64,000 nucleotides of DNA from Moniliella sp. 'wahieum'. Lineage: Eukaryota > Basidiomycota > Moniliellomycetes > Moniliellales > Moniliellaceae. Location of the stretch: contig RSEE01000024.1 in the NCBI GenBank assembly GCA_003971905.1, positions 558,001 to 622,000 of the forward strand. The letters are read 5' to 3'. Shown here in pieces: positions 10,613 to 22,965 of this stretch (the stretch's first letter is position 1; every line of letters starts with the position of its first letter). Position numbers and translations under genes: made by a program. The notes below the pieces were generated by a model that was not told the DNA's origin, made no database searches, and saw nothing but the letters and a program-made list of their open reading frames with translations.

Positions 10613-11969
10613 TCGTCCCTCTTTGCCATTTCATCCTGCCCCTCTTTTCTCTTCGTCCTTGTTGAACACTTCCACTCCGTCGGTGTCCCTCTGGGTGTCG
10701 TCCTGCCAAGCCACCCGCCCTCGGTCGGCTCTGGGCTCATGACACATGCTCATTGTTTGAGCTTTAGGCCCATCCTCACTTTTTTGATTCCCCGCTGCCG
10801 TCCACCTTTTGGCCGGGACATGGACTGCACAACTGTTGTCATGCTTCCCCTCACTTCCCACTGCCTCCCGTACTCTCACCTTCCTATGCATCTTTTCGTG
10901 CCTGCCCATGAATAAGTTTCCTTTAGATGGACTGGGACTATAGTTATGTCGCTAAGTAAATGGATGCCCACGGTTCTATGTGTTTTCATATTCGCTTCCA
11001 AATTGAATGTAGCGTGCATGGATACGAATGTAAGTGAACTGCCAGCCGTCTACAATCAGACACGACGATAATGTACGGGGCCGGTCTTGGAACTCGTGCA
11101 CACAAAACACCCATCGAGACACACGGCTGTGGAGGAAGACGAGACGCGGCGTGGGTGGAAGGCCAGGCGTACAGGCTCTACAGGATGTGGGGACCAGATG
11201 CGTTCGGAGGATCAGGAATGGCGGTGGACCACACCCTGAGGGACTTGAGCACAAAATAGGTCGTGGTTCGTACCGAAAGGTGGTACACGAGAAGAATCCG
11301 CAACGCGGCTGTGGAACACCATGAGAAGGAGCTGCTTCTCGACTGTTGGAGCAAGCAGAATATGCCAAGAACCATGTGCCAGGGATGCACTCATTAGCCA
11401 TTCTTGCCCCTGGTCTGCATGACGGCGCGCGGGTACAAGGCCACCGGAAGACGGCCTGTTTGCAAAAGCGGAGAGTCTCATTTTGGAAATGTGCTTCAAC
11501 AGCTCATCTGTGTCTACCACGCCGCTCAGTGCTCATGCGTATCCCCGCATGCTTCATGGGAGCGAATGGTGGAAGCCAGGTGGGAGCCAGATGGTCCCAG
11601 CCTGACGGCACGCCACTGGTCTCCTAAGTGGGTTGGCACGAGCAAGCAGCACACGCCGAATGAGCTCGATAGGCTGAGCGAGTCTGAAAATACGCGCAGC
11701 ACTTGTCCCAGCCTCAAGCTTGAGTCTCTGTAAAAAGGAACAATAAACACCCAATGTTGTAGATGCATCACCCATGCATCACCGGAAACCCTAGTCTGCG
11801 ATGTCAAAAGCGCACAGACCGATCAATAACTTCGGTGTTACGCTCGATAAGCGTCGCGCTGCAAAGCATAATTAGATGGCGTCGGAACGGGGGACAGATG
11901 CAGGACAAATAGTTTGCAACCCGCCACTTCGCCTGCCATCACCTCCGCTTCGCCTCATCCGCGCGCACG
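10613..11969. other. Intergenic region with dispersed repeat
   Basis: No gene is recognised. The part around 11558-11720 resembles 27338-27490 in the same orientation (see the repeat entries). Confidence 0.35.
11558..11720 (+). repeat. Dispersed repeat, copy 1
   Basis: By eye this aligns with 27338-27490. Shared blocks in the same order are GGGAGCCAGA, GGTCCCA, CTGGTCTCC, TTGGCAC, GCAGCACA and CCAGCCTCAAGC, separated by small differences. Both copies are noncoding in appearance. It may be a piece of an old transposable element. Confidence 0.45.
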
Positions 11970-14218
11970 ATGCCTGCTGAGGATCCCAAACCCCAAGACA
12001 CCCACCTTTCCCACCTCCCACAGCCCAACTGCAAGCCCGAGGTCGAGCAGGACTGGGAACTCGTCTTGCTTCCAGAAACGGACCCCGTCGTCGACGTGCC
12101 CCCCCTTTCCCTCTTGGTCCAGGTTGGCAAACCTTTCCATCTCCCTCTGTATACAGCGGTACGCCTCAAGTCGGGTCTGTTTGTCTCCCGCCCTATTCTT
12201 TGGGACGGTGGTATCGACCACACACTTTTTACATCTGGAGAGCATGGATACGCTGGCACCTTGGCCCCGCCCGCGTCGGAGGCGAGGGCGGTGCAGATTA
12301 CTGTCACTGCCTCTGTCACCGACCCGGAAGAAACCGAACTTCCTGATCCTCAGATTCGCATAGTGGGTCTAGCTTCGGTACGCTTGAGGGGAAATGGGCT
12401 GCTGGCACGCACCCAGCGCGCCCGCACTGTCGCCCTGTTGGCCATCGACGTGGACCAGATGTTGTATGCGTTTCGCCTTACCTGCGGACTCGACACCCGC
12501 TCTGCCCCGCCCTTGAAAGGATGGGACTCGATGGATTGCAAGCTCCGCGGGCACACCACGGGGCATGTGCTCTCCGCCTTGGCGGTTGGTTATGCGGCGA
12601 CTGGTGAAGCCGGGCTCCGGCATAAACTCCTGGACCTGGTCCAAGGTCTTGCCCAATGTCAAGACACCTTTTCCCAAACTCCGGGCTACCATCCCGGCTA
12701 TGTTGGTGCCTTTTCCGAGACCGCATTTGACCTGCTGGAGCAGCCAGGCGCAGATTACCCCGCCATCTGGGCGCCATGGTATACCCTCCACAAGCTACTG
12801 GCGGGCCTGCTTGACGCAGTTGAACATGCAGGGGTCGCGGATGCGCTCCCGGTTGCGGTGAGATTGGGAGGGTGGAGTTATACTCGTTTGGCCAAGTTGG
12901 ACCATGGAACACGGCAGCGAATCTTCTCTATTCACATTGCCGGCGAGTTCGGTGGGATGAACGAATCACTTGCCCTGTTGTATGGGTACACGTCGGACGA
13001 CCGGTTCCTCCGTGCAGCCAGTGGTTTAACAAAGACCAGCTTCTCTATCCTCTTGAGCAGGGTGTCGACGCCCTCGCACCCCTGCATGCAAATACACATG
13101 TCCCTCAGATTTTGGGCCTGGTGGAGGAGTACCGCCAAACAGGCAAGGTGCGTCTGAGCACCTCGCACGTCGCTTTTGGGATATTGCCGTGCCCGCCCAC
13201 TGTTACGCGATCGGAGGGATTGGGCAAGAAGAAAGATTCTTCCCGCCCAATGTGATTGCTGCGCAAAGGGGCGAGGAGACGGCAGAGACGTGTGTGTCCT
13301 ACAACATGCTCAAAATGGCCGCTAGGATGGCCCAGTACATGCCCCGGCCCGAATGGGGTGACTTTTATGAACTGGTCACCGTCAACCATACCCTGGCCTC
13401 GGCGGATTTGGGGCGTGCCGCTCGCTAGCGCGCAGGAGCAGGACCTGCGCAAACGGAACCTGACCCGCCCGAAAGCGACAAGACAATTTACTACTTCCCT
13501 ACCCAACCGGGTGGAAAGAAAGAGTTTAACTCCTCCTGGGCCGACAACACCTGCTGCCATGGAACTGGGCTCGAGGTCCACTACCGCTGGGGCGAGGGCG
13601 CCTTCTACCTTTCCCAGCAGGCGCTGCACATTTCTCAATTCACCTCGTGCCACCTCAAAGCCAAGGGGTGGAACTGACAATGGACACAGCCGATGAACAC
13701 CCAGACCAGGTGCGCATATTCGTTGCCCAGCTCGAGCGGGACGAAGTGCACATTCGCGTACCCAATTGGGCGCGGGGGGCCTACGTCACCCTCGACGGGA
13801 TGCCTGTCGCGCTGGACCCTAAACCAGGGAAGGAAGATTTGGTTCTAGGCCGGGTTGCACTCGACCTCGTCGCCCGCTCCGACTGGGTAGGGCCGAGGTG
13901 GCAATCAACTTTGGGATTGGCCTGGGCCTTGTGCGGGCGCCCACCAGCCCGAGTTGGCGGCAGTTAGCTACGGTCCGTATGTGCTGGCGGCGCTATCGTC
14001 AGCCACAACCGATATTTCAGTCCCCATGGAGAAAGCGAGATGGAGAAGGTGCTGACACGGTCCGGATCCAGCTCTGTTGGACCACTGTTCGGGCATCGTC
14101 TTTGTTCCGGTCAATCTGATTTTGGAAGAAAATTACACCTTGTATGTCAACGTCACGTCCCCTCCTCCCCCAAGTGCACAGTGCAGTAAAGGAGCGCGCT
14201 CCCTGGTCAATTCACTGT
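11970..14218 (+). CDS. Beta-L-arabinofuranosidase, GH127 (DUF1680)
   Basis: Glycoside hydrolases of family GH127 remove beta-L-arabinofuranose from plant glycans. Family landmarks appear in order: LRGHTTGHVLSALAVGYAATG, ECQ-like AQCQDTF, GYVGAFSETAFDLLE, IWAPWYTLHKLLAGLLDA, GEFGGMNESLALLYGYT, LHANTHVPQILG, ETCVSYNMLK, then NTCCHGTGLEVH and a C-terminal beta region with VRIFVAQL and HIRVPNWARGAYVTLDG. The E-x-C of ETC and the CC pair match the metal-binding and nucleophile residues known in the family. There is no signal peptide, so it may be intracellular. The sequence is broken by frame changes near 13020, 13150, 13670 and 13900, plus an in-frame TAG at 13426. The extreme C-terminus and stop are uncertain. 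Confidence 0.8.
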
Positions 14219-14461
14219 GATGTTACCTTGCCCTCAATTCCTATCCATCAACTTCAAGCTACCTTCGGTTCAACTTTTACCGCTTTGAATGTAACATGAT
14301 ACCAGACACCCTACCAGAGCGAAAGTACTAGAAATGATCCGCGTCGGGTAAGCATGTAATAGCGATTCAAAACAAAGTAGTAGGGAGGGAGGTGGCAAAG
14401 GCACGGCTGAAGCGGTAGATGGGCATCTGGTATTTAATGTCGCTCCTCTCACAGTGTCTCG

Positions 14462-15606
14462 TCAGGGTGCGACAGGTCGACCATTGTAGGCCACCTCATA
14501 CACTCGGTGAAAAGCGGGTAATCTTGTGTTCGTCCTCTGGCAGCGAGGAAGAGGTGAATCTCCTTGGCGGTCACGGTGCCCTGCAGCTTCTGGCCATTGA
14601 GCAGCTCCGCTTCCAATTCGTCAAACGACTTGCCTGTCTTGACGAACGCTTCGGCCACCCGACGGTTTCTCCACCGTAGCAGGTGGTAATCAAGTCGGCC
14701 ACGCCAGCCGAGGTCTCGGTAAATGTCTCTGCCTTAACGGCGGAAAAACTCTTGCGAAATTTTTCATTCTCCAGCAACCCAATCCGCATGATGGCCGCCT
14801 TGGCGTTCTCCTCCCCATCCCAGTCCATCCACAAGACCAGCTGCAATGGCCACCACGTTCTTCAGTGCGCCCCCGAGTGAGCACATACACATCCTCCACC
14901 AGCCCACGCGACTTGGGCGTCTCGAACATCTTGTGGAACACCTCAGCCCAAGCCGCTGGCCTTCCCGGTAGCCAATCGTCGTTTCGGAAAACTTGCCACG
15001 GGCAACTTCGAAGCAATATTGGCGCCCGACAGCGCCGAGCACTTGCACCCCAAGTACCCCTCAATCACTCGGCAAACACACGAATGTGTGTCGCTGTACC
15101 TCCACACCTTTGATCATGGAGATGGCATGGGGGGGAAGCAATATGACCCTGGAGCTGCTTGCACAGCCCATCGATAAACTGATGGGGGTGACAAAGATCA
15201 GCAGATTCGCGTCCCGCGCGTCTCGACGGGGTCGGGGCACGCGTAGATGTTGAGGGCAAGCGGACACCGGCAGGTACTTGACGTTCTCTATGGTCCGAGT
15301 TGATAATCTCGGTGAGCTTACGGCCGTTGACCTCCTCCTCGTACACGTACATCCATACCCGGTCTTGGACAGGTGGGGGAACAGGCGTACGTTATCCCCC
15401 ACAATCTTGGCAATAGCGCTGCCCCTGCAGATGGGAGAGGAGACAAGGTAAGAAAAGGCAGGTGCTATCGTCAGCGGGAGTACCGAGGCGGAGGGACGCA
15501 GGCGTAGTGGCTGTGTTCGCTTCGACAAGAGAGGGGTAACGCACCAGTTTCCAGAGCCAATGATGGCGATCTTGAACTGCGTGTTGGCTGGAGGGACGGC
15601 GGCCAT
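14462..15606 (-). CDS. GPD1: Glycerol-3-phosphate dehydrogenase (NAD+), cytosolic
   Basis: The enzyme reduces dihydroxyacetone phosphate to glycerol-3-phosphate, for redox balance, osmotic glycerol and lipid synthesis. It starts at ATG 15606 with a short Ala/Pro-rich lead and the NAD-binding motif [12 protein letters not shown] 120-nt GT-AG intron (15544-15425) splits the Trp codon, and exon 2 continues [11 protein letters not shown]. Later landmarks are [94 protein letters not shown] and [13 protein letters not shown]; these span the NAD domain and the helical substrate domain. At least five one-base frame changes break the frame between these blocks. With the last one corrected the protein ends [11 protein letters not shown] and the stop is at 14462-14464. 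Confidence 0.88.
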
Positions 15607-16937
15607 GGTTGTGGCAATAGAGGGCAAGCAGATGGAGAGAGGAAAGAAGGGGAAGGCACAAACGTGCAGGGAGCAGGAGGATACCGCTGAAGGCCGGACA
15701 GGGGAACGCAACGTGTGAGTGTTGTTTCGAGAAGCTCCAGATATACAGAAGTGTAGGCAGTCAGCTGCCGTGCTTTTGGTATAGCCATCGAATATGAATG
15801 TGAATAGCAGTATCGGGCGGTGCGCACTGTGGATGGAGGCACTGGGCCAGCAAGCACTGTGATAAGGTCGGCAGCCACCGCCCATCCCTGCTTCTGTACC
15901 GGATTCCGGCTCGTGCGGGCCCGGCGTCATCGCGTCATCCGAAGACGCGAGGGGGGGCAGCGAAAACGTGGGTTTGCAGGTACAGGGTACGGCCTGGTAC
16001 GGCGCATACCGGGTGCCACACGTCACGCGTCACGCCTTGTCAGCGCTCAGCCTCAGCGCTGGAGGGCTATCAGTAGGTGTGTGTTGTCCAGAGTCAGTAC
16101 TCGGTCTAGTCAGTACACTCAGTCCGAGTGCTTAGCACCTCTGCGTCCTATCGTGGCGTTGTCGCGTGCGCGTGAACGTACAGCACATGAACATCCGCCT
16201 CGTTTCCAGCCGCCAGCCCGTCGTCAGCACGGCGCGTGAAACCGCCGGCAACGATTATGGGCACCGGTGAGGTCACCGATCAGCATTCCATGCTTGGGCA
16301 GCGCGAGATGCTCCAGCGACGCTGCGCTGGCTCCGGTGACCGGTTAAGCCTTAGGTAACCGGGTACTCCCCTACCCCCCCGGCTCACAGCGGCACCCTCT
16401 TCATTTCGCAGCACCTCCATGTTAAAGCTTAAAGACAAGAGAGCAGGCAGTTGACGGTGTATTGCGTTGCACATGAGCTACAGACGCTGGAGAATATTCC
16501 TACTCTCCAGGAAAGAGTATTGGAAGGAATGAACCGGCAGGTTCCGGGCTGGGGCTACCGACCGTCACTACACAAGTGTGGCGTCACACTCCGGGTGCCT
16601 CACCTCCACCACGGGCTTTGGAAAGCTTTGGATGGAGGCGAGATTGAGACCGGACATGGTGACGTGAGGCCGAAGTGATATCGGCCAAGAGGCCTGCGAA
16701 TCAGGTTGGCTCGCCAGGACATTGATCAGGCCGATCAGGTGGCTCGTTTGCACCGGTGGCGGAAGAGCAACTCCCGCTACTGTTCCGGCCTGCTGCCATT
16801 CCGCCCTGGCCCCTGCGTATGTCCGATCAGGCTTCAAGCCCAGGATGTCGCCGGCAATCGACCCGTCCGCTGCGGCTCGGACTTGCGTCACGCGTCCGGC
16901 CCCGCCCTCTGCGCCACCATACTATCTCCAGTCCAAC
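15607..16937. other. Divergent intergenic region (GPD1 / NIT2)
   Basis: The shared upstream region of the glycerol-3-phosphate dehydrogenase and omega-amidase genes. A minus-strand open frame at 16568-16891 has no ATG and no known motif. CGTCACG-type repeats lie near 16020. Confidence 0.35.
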
Positions 16938-18029
16938 ATGTCCGCTGGGCCCAAGTTTGTGCTGCACAAGACGGTGCGTCTGGCGCTCGTCCAACTCGGC
17001 AAGACCAGCAGTGTCAAGGCCGCCAACTTGGCCCGCGCCGAGCGGCTGGTGCGCCAGGCCGCCCAGCAGGACGGCGGGGCGGACTTGGTCCTGCTTCCCG
17101 AATGCTTCAACAGCCCCTATGGTGTTTCCCATTTCCCCGCCTACGCCGAGTCCCTGCCGGGGCTGTGGGAGCAGATCAAGTCTCGCCGCGCTTCCACCGA
17201 CTTCTCTCACTGGCCCGTCGACGGCCCCCGGTCAACGTCGACGCGGTCGCCAAGACTTCTGAGAGCGTCAGGGTGCTCTCCAACGTGGCCAAGGAGGCAG
17301 GTATTGTGCTCGTCGCAGGATCTATTCCTGAGCGGGACGACGCCACAGGACGGCTGTACAACACCTGTCTCGTATTCAATGAAAAAGGTCCGTCCCGCGT
17401 CCCCTCCCCCCCAACCCTTACTCGTCCGCTGTAAAGATTTTGCTAACGGGGTTGGTGATATTGTAGGCGAACTCATCTCGATGGAGCGTAAGGTGCACTT
17501 GTTTGACATTGACATTCCGGGCGGCATCACGTTCAAGGAAAGCGAGACATTAACAGCAGGAGATCAGGTCACAGTGTTTGATTGTGCGCTGGGTCGCTTT
17601 GGGGTGGGTATCTGCTACGACATGCGCTTCCCTGAGCTGGCTATGATCGCTGCCCGGCTGGGTGCGGCCGCGATGCTATACCCCGGTGCGTTCAACACCA
17701 CTACCGGGCCACGCCACTGGGAACTGCTTCAGCGTGCACGCGCGGTCGACAACCAGATGTACGTTGCCACTTGCTCCCCTGCCCGTGCGGCCGAGGAGAG
17801 CACGACAGACGAAAGCGGCCATCCGTTGCAGGGCACCAAGGACGGTGCTTATCCAGCATGGGGGCACTCCACCGTTGTCGACCCCTGGGCCGCGGTGATC
17901 AGCACCACTGGGCATGAAGAAGGTATTGTACGCGCCACCCTCGACCCCGAGGTGATTCGCACCGTCCGTAGCTCCATCCCCATCACCACCCAGCGCCGAT
18001 TTGACCTCTACCCCAATGTTGGCGCCTAG
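16938..18029 (+). CDS. NIT2: Omega-amidase / Nit2-type nitrilase
   Basis: A carbon-nitrogen hydrolase that deamidates alpha-ketoglutaramate and ketosuccinamate as a metabolite-repair step. The ATG at 16938 gives [19 protein letters not shown], the first strand of the nitrilase fold. The catalytic triad is visible: Glu in [13 protein letters not shown], Lys in [20 protein letters not shown] and Cys in [49 protein letters not shown] and [12 protein letters not shown] are typical of Nit2. One frameshift near 17229 in a C run (one extra C gives [14 protein letters not shown]) and one GT-AG intron (17388-17466, 79 nt) within FNEKG|ELIS. The stop TAG is 18027-18029. The length, about 335 residues, is slightly above the usual. 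Confidence 0.9.
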   Translation: MSAGPKFVLHKTVRLALVQLGKTSSVKAANLARAERLVRQAAQQDGGADLVLLPECFNSPYGVSHFPAYAESLPGLWEQIKSRRASTDFSHWPVDGPRSTSTRSPRLLRASGCSPTWPRRQVLCSSQDLFLSGTTPQDGCTTPVSYSMKKVRPASPPPQPLLVRCKDFANGVGDIVGELISMERKVHLFDIDIPGGITFKESETLTAGDQVTVFDCALGRFGVGICYDMRFPELAMIAARLGAAAMLYPGAFNTTTGPRHWELLQRARAVDNQMYVATCSPARAAEESTTDESGHPLQGTKDGAYPAWGHSTVVDPWAAVISTTGHEEGIVRATLDPEVIRTVRSSIPITTQRRFDLYPNVGA

Positions 18030-18823
18030 ACTGCACCGGTTTTCGTCCTCCTGTGCGGCTTCACCGTCCGCAAACCTATGCATGGTATACTAAATACTGT
18101 CTGATTCATATCGTTAGCAGACCTTTCTGAGCAAGGACAGAAGCAAATTTCCGCGCACACCAACAGGCTGACTCATTCACGCTTGCAGGAGCTCGTTCCC
18201 GATATTGAAAGGTAAATGGTGTGGCCAGTCTGTTAGAGGGCCTCCCAACTCCCACCACTCGTCTTCAACTTGGATGGAGCCCGAGTGCATGCCGATGAAC
18301 ACCATATCATTTCGAGTGTCGTTAAAGGCTATCGTTAAATACGTGCATGTTGCTTACTATCTGCAAGACGGAGGGAAGCGACGACGACTAGTCGTGTTGA
18401 ACAATTTCCGTCACATCGGAGGAGTCTCTCCAAAGGTTTATGTAAAAAGAGTCCGGGGCGAATCGAGGGGTTCAAGATGGCACGGTTACATCTATTATAG
18501 CCAGCAGTCGCCGTGTTGGCTCATGACTGCATGACGGACAGGTCTCCATCAGATTGCCCCGACTGACTGAGGGGGCCATATATTACGGAACTGATTACGA
18601 AAGAACAGAGGTGCCCAAAGTGTCTCTAGGTTGCGGAAGCGATGTCGGTCGTGCAGTGAAGACAAAATAGAAGGGTGGGGTGCGAACACAGGCGCACAAA
18701 TGATCGAAATGATGGAAGGCACAGTTACAAGGACCGTGGGCGATTGCTTAGCTCCAGCACCGCAGAGGGTTGTATGTTGTGTAGGAAAGCTAGTATGTCT
18801 CCACACGGAGTTACTGACGGTAC

Positions 18824-18844
18824 TGACGCGTGACGCGTGACGCG
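18824..18844. repeat. 7-bp tandem repeat (TGACGCG x3)
   Basis: Three perfect copies of TGACGCG; the core is CGCG plus TGA. Shorter relatives are at about 16020, 44047, 45060 and 49585. Confidence 0.8.
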
Positions 18845-21599
18845 GTACAAAGGCACCTGCGACATGTATGAAGAGACTCCCAATCAATCGAAAGCGATGA
18901 GGTACTGACTGGAGTATACTCACCTAGTAAATGGTAACGGGTTACCGATATCGCTGCACATGGCACAACGAGCAAATTACTAGTGGGAAGCTCCTCAAAA
19001 CACCGATGATGCAGCTGATGCGGGGGTAGGAAACAAAGGGCATGCATAGGCTCGAAGAGCAGGAATGACCGCGTCATGTCATGCGTTATTACGACAGGAC
19101 TGCTCGGGTATGTCTTGCATTGCTTCAACAGCCGACTATATAGCTACTGTTGTAATATAAGGTTGAACGTTGTAAGGTTGTGGAACGTCGTAGTACGTAC
19201 TCCCGCCTTCGGCCATGCATCGATATAACCGCTAACAAGCGCTTAGCGCCGCTTGCGCTAACCCTTCCTATGTTGCTTTTGGGGATGCGGTGGGGAAGCC
19301 ATGGGGGAACCAGGGCCTTGTGTTCAACAACAGCGCTGATAGTATCGTTCCCCATGCAAGAGACGCAAAGCAACGTCTCCCCTCTCCGCAAGCGAGAACG
19401 AGTACACCCTATATCCTATTGCGCACTTCAATGCACCCCACAGTACTACAGAAGAGACACACGTACCTGCGGGGCCCCAGTTGCCCTGAAAAAGGTGTAT
19501 GCTCCGTTTTATCGGTTGTATAGTAAACAGGAGACACAATTGTCTCTGTGACTCGATCGACGAAAGAAAGCGGGAATGCTTCGCGCGCTCAGCTTCTCAG
19601 GCTGTGTGAGCTGTGAGCGACTCAGCATGCTCAGGCTCATCAGCGCTCAGCCGCTCAGCGTACCATGTGCAATCAAGCATTGTCTCGGACCTAGCTACCA
19701 AGGCTGGCGATAGGCAAAGGGCGATAGGCAACGAAGATTGTGTTGCAGAGCAAGGAGAGCTACAGACATATTATAGGCCGTGATGAGTTCTTTTCCGCGG
19801 AGGCGAAAGCCAATGGAAGTCCGTGGAAAGGTCCCCAGGGCGCGTTTCATCGACGCACCGCGCTGAGTGTCGGGCCATGTGTCCCTGATGGGCTCTTCTG
19901 GACCAGATAGTTAAAACAAGCATCATTCGTGAACTGTGGACTGGGGTATTACATGTGATGCATGATGCAGATGCGAGTAGAGACTCCCAAGTAGTGTGCG
20001 CTATAGCTGTCATCCATTGGGTTGATCGAGATTGAAAACAAGACGTTGAAGCCTGGTGCATGCAGCAACCGGTCAGTCAGAACAACAACGCGCCAATATA
20101 GTTAACACTACGCCAATCGCCGCAGCGTACCTTTCCTCTTTGTGTGATGATCGTCTTCAAAAACGCCATCGAGTCATCTCCACATTCAATATTCAACCCT
20201 GTTCCTTCAATGCGTTGGCGGCAACATGTGATCGATTTTGTCGTGACTGTCACAGGCCTCTCAGATAACTGGTGCAATAGGCAATGAGGGTATTGCAGAG
20301 AAAGGAACGCTAACGCTGTGTAGAGTTCCGAAGCGGCCAGTCCGCGCAAGGTCCGGAACGCGCTGCCCCGATACACTGTGTGTGCCGGGCTGTCGGGGCC
20401 AAGTGTCGCTGAGGCTCTGGACCACTGGTGATCATCGATCATTGAAGTTACATTCGGCACTGATCGTCTCCAAATTGGATGCAGCAGGATGGAGCAGGAT
20501 ATAGTAGCGCGAGGCTGGATGTGGTGCGATCGGCATCACCCCTGGTATCCACCCCTATAATAGACGCTATACCCCCGGCTACATTGAAAGGGCACTACCC
20601 TTCTCTTATGGTCTCCTGTACCTCTCCTTAGAACAACATCCTCCATTCACATCATCGCAGGCCCTCAGTGAGCCCCTGAGGCCAGGGCCTCGCATCGCCT
20701 CACATCTCACAGATCCATAAGATGAGCATCGGTGCTCAGAAATTACTCTCACGACGTCATTAATCATTTTAATCATCATTGCCAGGGGGTACCACTCAGG
20801 TACTCATGGTTCCTCTCTGGTATTGCCAGGGGGTTATCCGCGGCTATACACGCACGTCGTCAATGATCCTCTTCAGGCCCCGGCATTGATCCTCTTCAGG
20901 CCCTGAGGCCTCAGGGCCTCAGGGTAGAAGGAGCGCTCCCCGCGTTTTGAACGTTTAGCGCTTAGCATTAAACATTTAACGTCGTACTTGGGTGCTTTCT
21001 ACTAGTGTGCTCTATGCACAGAAAAATATGTCAGGAAAACATATGCGTCTCCCGTCTTTTCAACAACACCTTCCAGTGCCAAGCCCTAGAGAAGGCTTTT
21101 GGGGATCGAAGTGCCACCGCTTGGCATCCAGAGTCCACCCGCCCTAATATAAGAAGCTTTCAATTCACGCCATACGACGGCACTTTCGGGCCTGTTCTGG
21201 AAACGTGCGAGAAGGAGCTGCATCGTTCTGCATCGCCATGTTGGTCAGAACTATTCTTACAGAGGAACAGTTTAGATCGGGTGATTTTTTTGGACTTTTG
21301 CCACCGGTGGTCCCCTACCGACCCCGGACCTCTATACAGCTCTACCTGACTACATGTGGCCTGCCACCTCCTGTGTGCAACGCGTCGAGCATCCTGAGGG
21401 GCCCTGAGGCCTGAGTCTCAGGCCTGACCCTGTCCGACTGACCTCTCTGCGGCGCTTCAGGTCGTCTCGTCTCCTGGCCGATCTGACCTCGGGGATTGTA
21501 TGCGACGCCTCCACATCGGTGTACCGAACTGTTTTCCGTGGCAAAGGCAAACAGGAGTGCGCCCCAAACCAAGCCAAGCTCGCATGTGATGAATGATTT

Positions 21600-21627
21600 C
21601 ACACGTCACACGTCACACGTCACACGT
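21600..21627. repeat. 7-bp tandem repeat (CACACGT x4)
   Basis: Four perfect copies of CACACGT; the core is ACGT plus CAC. Confidence 0.8.
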
Positions 21628-22007
21628 CATCAATTGGTCGCGTGAGTCGCGTGAGTGGCTGAACGTTGGCTGAACGTTGAAATGTTGAACTCTCGAGGGC
21701 GGCAATTCGATCCCCACCCAAAAGGCAAAACAGGCATGGGGGCACTTGCGGGCATTGCGGGCGTTGCGGATGTCGCGGATGTTGCGGCGGGAACTAGCAC
21801 GAGTGGGACAGGGTGAGTCTCCGGGTCTCAAGAGGCGGCGCCGGTGATGTGGTCAGTTCCGCTGGTGAAACAGGCATAACACCGCTGCGGGGCAGCAGTA
21901 GAGCTAGTAGAGCGTTACAAGTCTCTCCGCTTAGACTGACACACATGTGAGCGCCTCAGCGCCTCAAGGTTTCACCACCTCAGGAGTCACTATTTCCAGC
22001 CACTAGC

Positions 22008-22060
22008 CACATGTCACATGCCGCGTGTCACATGTCACATGCCACATGCCACATGCCATG
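22008..22060. repeat. 7-bp tandem repeat (CACATGY x7)
   Basis: Seven units in exact 7-bp register (CACATGT or CACATGC, one CGCGTGT) followed by CATG. The core is CATG plus YCA. Confidence 0.85.
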
Positions 22061-22207
22061 TTCAACGCTAGAGCTCTGGAGTACCTAGTTGAACTTGATA
22101 CGTTGAAGATCTGAGGATCTGAGCGCTGAGCGATCGATCAGCAACTAGATTTGGAATTCATATCGATCATCGACATCATACAACTGCATCAATGAGCATC
22201 GATCACA

Positions 22208-22270
22208 CATCATGCATCATCCATCATGCGTCATACCATGCGCCATGCACCATGTATCATGCACCATTCA
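22208..22270. repeat. 7-bp tandem repeat (CATCATG/CCATGCA, ~9 units)
   Basis: About nine degenerate heptamers in register: CATCATG, CATCATC, CGTCATA, CCATGCG, CCATGCA, CCATGTA and others. The period stays at 7 although the unit drifts. Confidence 0.75.
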
Positions 22271-22923
22271 CTTGTGCACCCTATCTCTTACCTCCACCGC
22301 TCCACTATGGTGCTGTGGACCTGGGGAGAGGGATCGTGGGAAAAGCCTGGGGTTGTTGTAGTGGCAACACCCTTTGTGAGCGAGACCGGCCCCGAGCAGA
22401 TCGCGCTGCCTGGCTGGATCTCAAGATCTCAGGGCCCAGGATCATAGAGGTGCGGAGGGGCGCCATCTCCACCTTGCTTGGCGCCTGCGTTCCTAATGGG
22501 GTCTCGTTAATCATTCCCCCAAGTATGGCGTTCGCACAAGGTACAGCCAGTGCCACATCCCGCGTGTGAAGCACGCACGATGCGTGTCAATAACCACTGC
22601 TCACTAGCACTTGCGGTCAACAAGTGAACTAGTAGTGATGCAAATGATCGATGATCGATGATGCCGTGCAACAGAGGTGGGGTTGGACATTGGCCCCTGT
22701 TGCAGCAGAGCAAATCAGTGGTCATCCGGTCATAGACCACAAATGTATCGCACACGGATGTTTCTGCTGCAACGGAGCGGGGCGCGTTCTGTGCGCATTG
22801 CACTACATGAGGGAGTGACTAGTGGGGCACCGTTACCGGGTTGCCTGGAGTGCGTTTTGTGGTTGATGCGTTTTGGTAGGGGTTGGGGCCTGGGAGTACT
22901 GAGAACTGGATTCGAATCCTGGA

Positions 22924-22965
22924 TGATCAATGATCAACGATGAACGTTTAACGTTTAACGTTTAA
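22924..22965. repeat. 7-bp tandem repeat (TGATCAA then CGTTTAA)
   Basis: Six units in register: two TGATCAA, one CGATGAA, three CGTTTAA. The array changes its core from GATC to ACGT-like without losing the 7-bp phase. Confidence 0.8.

Noticed and set aside
16568..16891. Minus-strand open frame of 107 codons just upstream of NIT2
   Set aside because: It begins with GTG, has no known motif, and lies in a GC-rich promoter where open frames arise by chance. A divergent gene start is possible but unsupported.
22008..22270. CRISPR-like array
   Set aside because: The units are continuous heptamers without unique spacers, and the genome is eukaryotic.
22192..22569. 125-codon plus-strand frame
   Set aside because: Its first third is the CATCATG/CCATGCA heptamer array, and the remainder has no recognisable motif.
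22895..22935. tRNA-like T arm (ATTCGAAT)
   Set aside because: The stem does not pair properly and no acceptor or anticodon stem is found.
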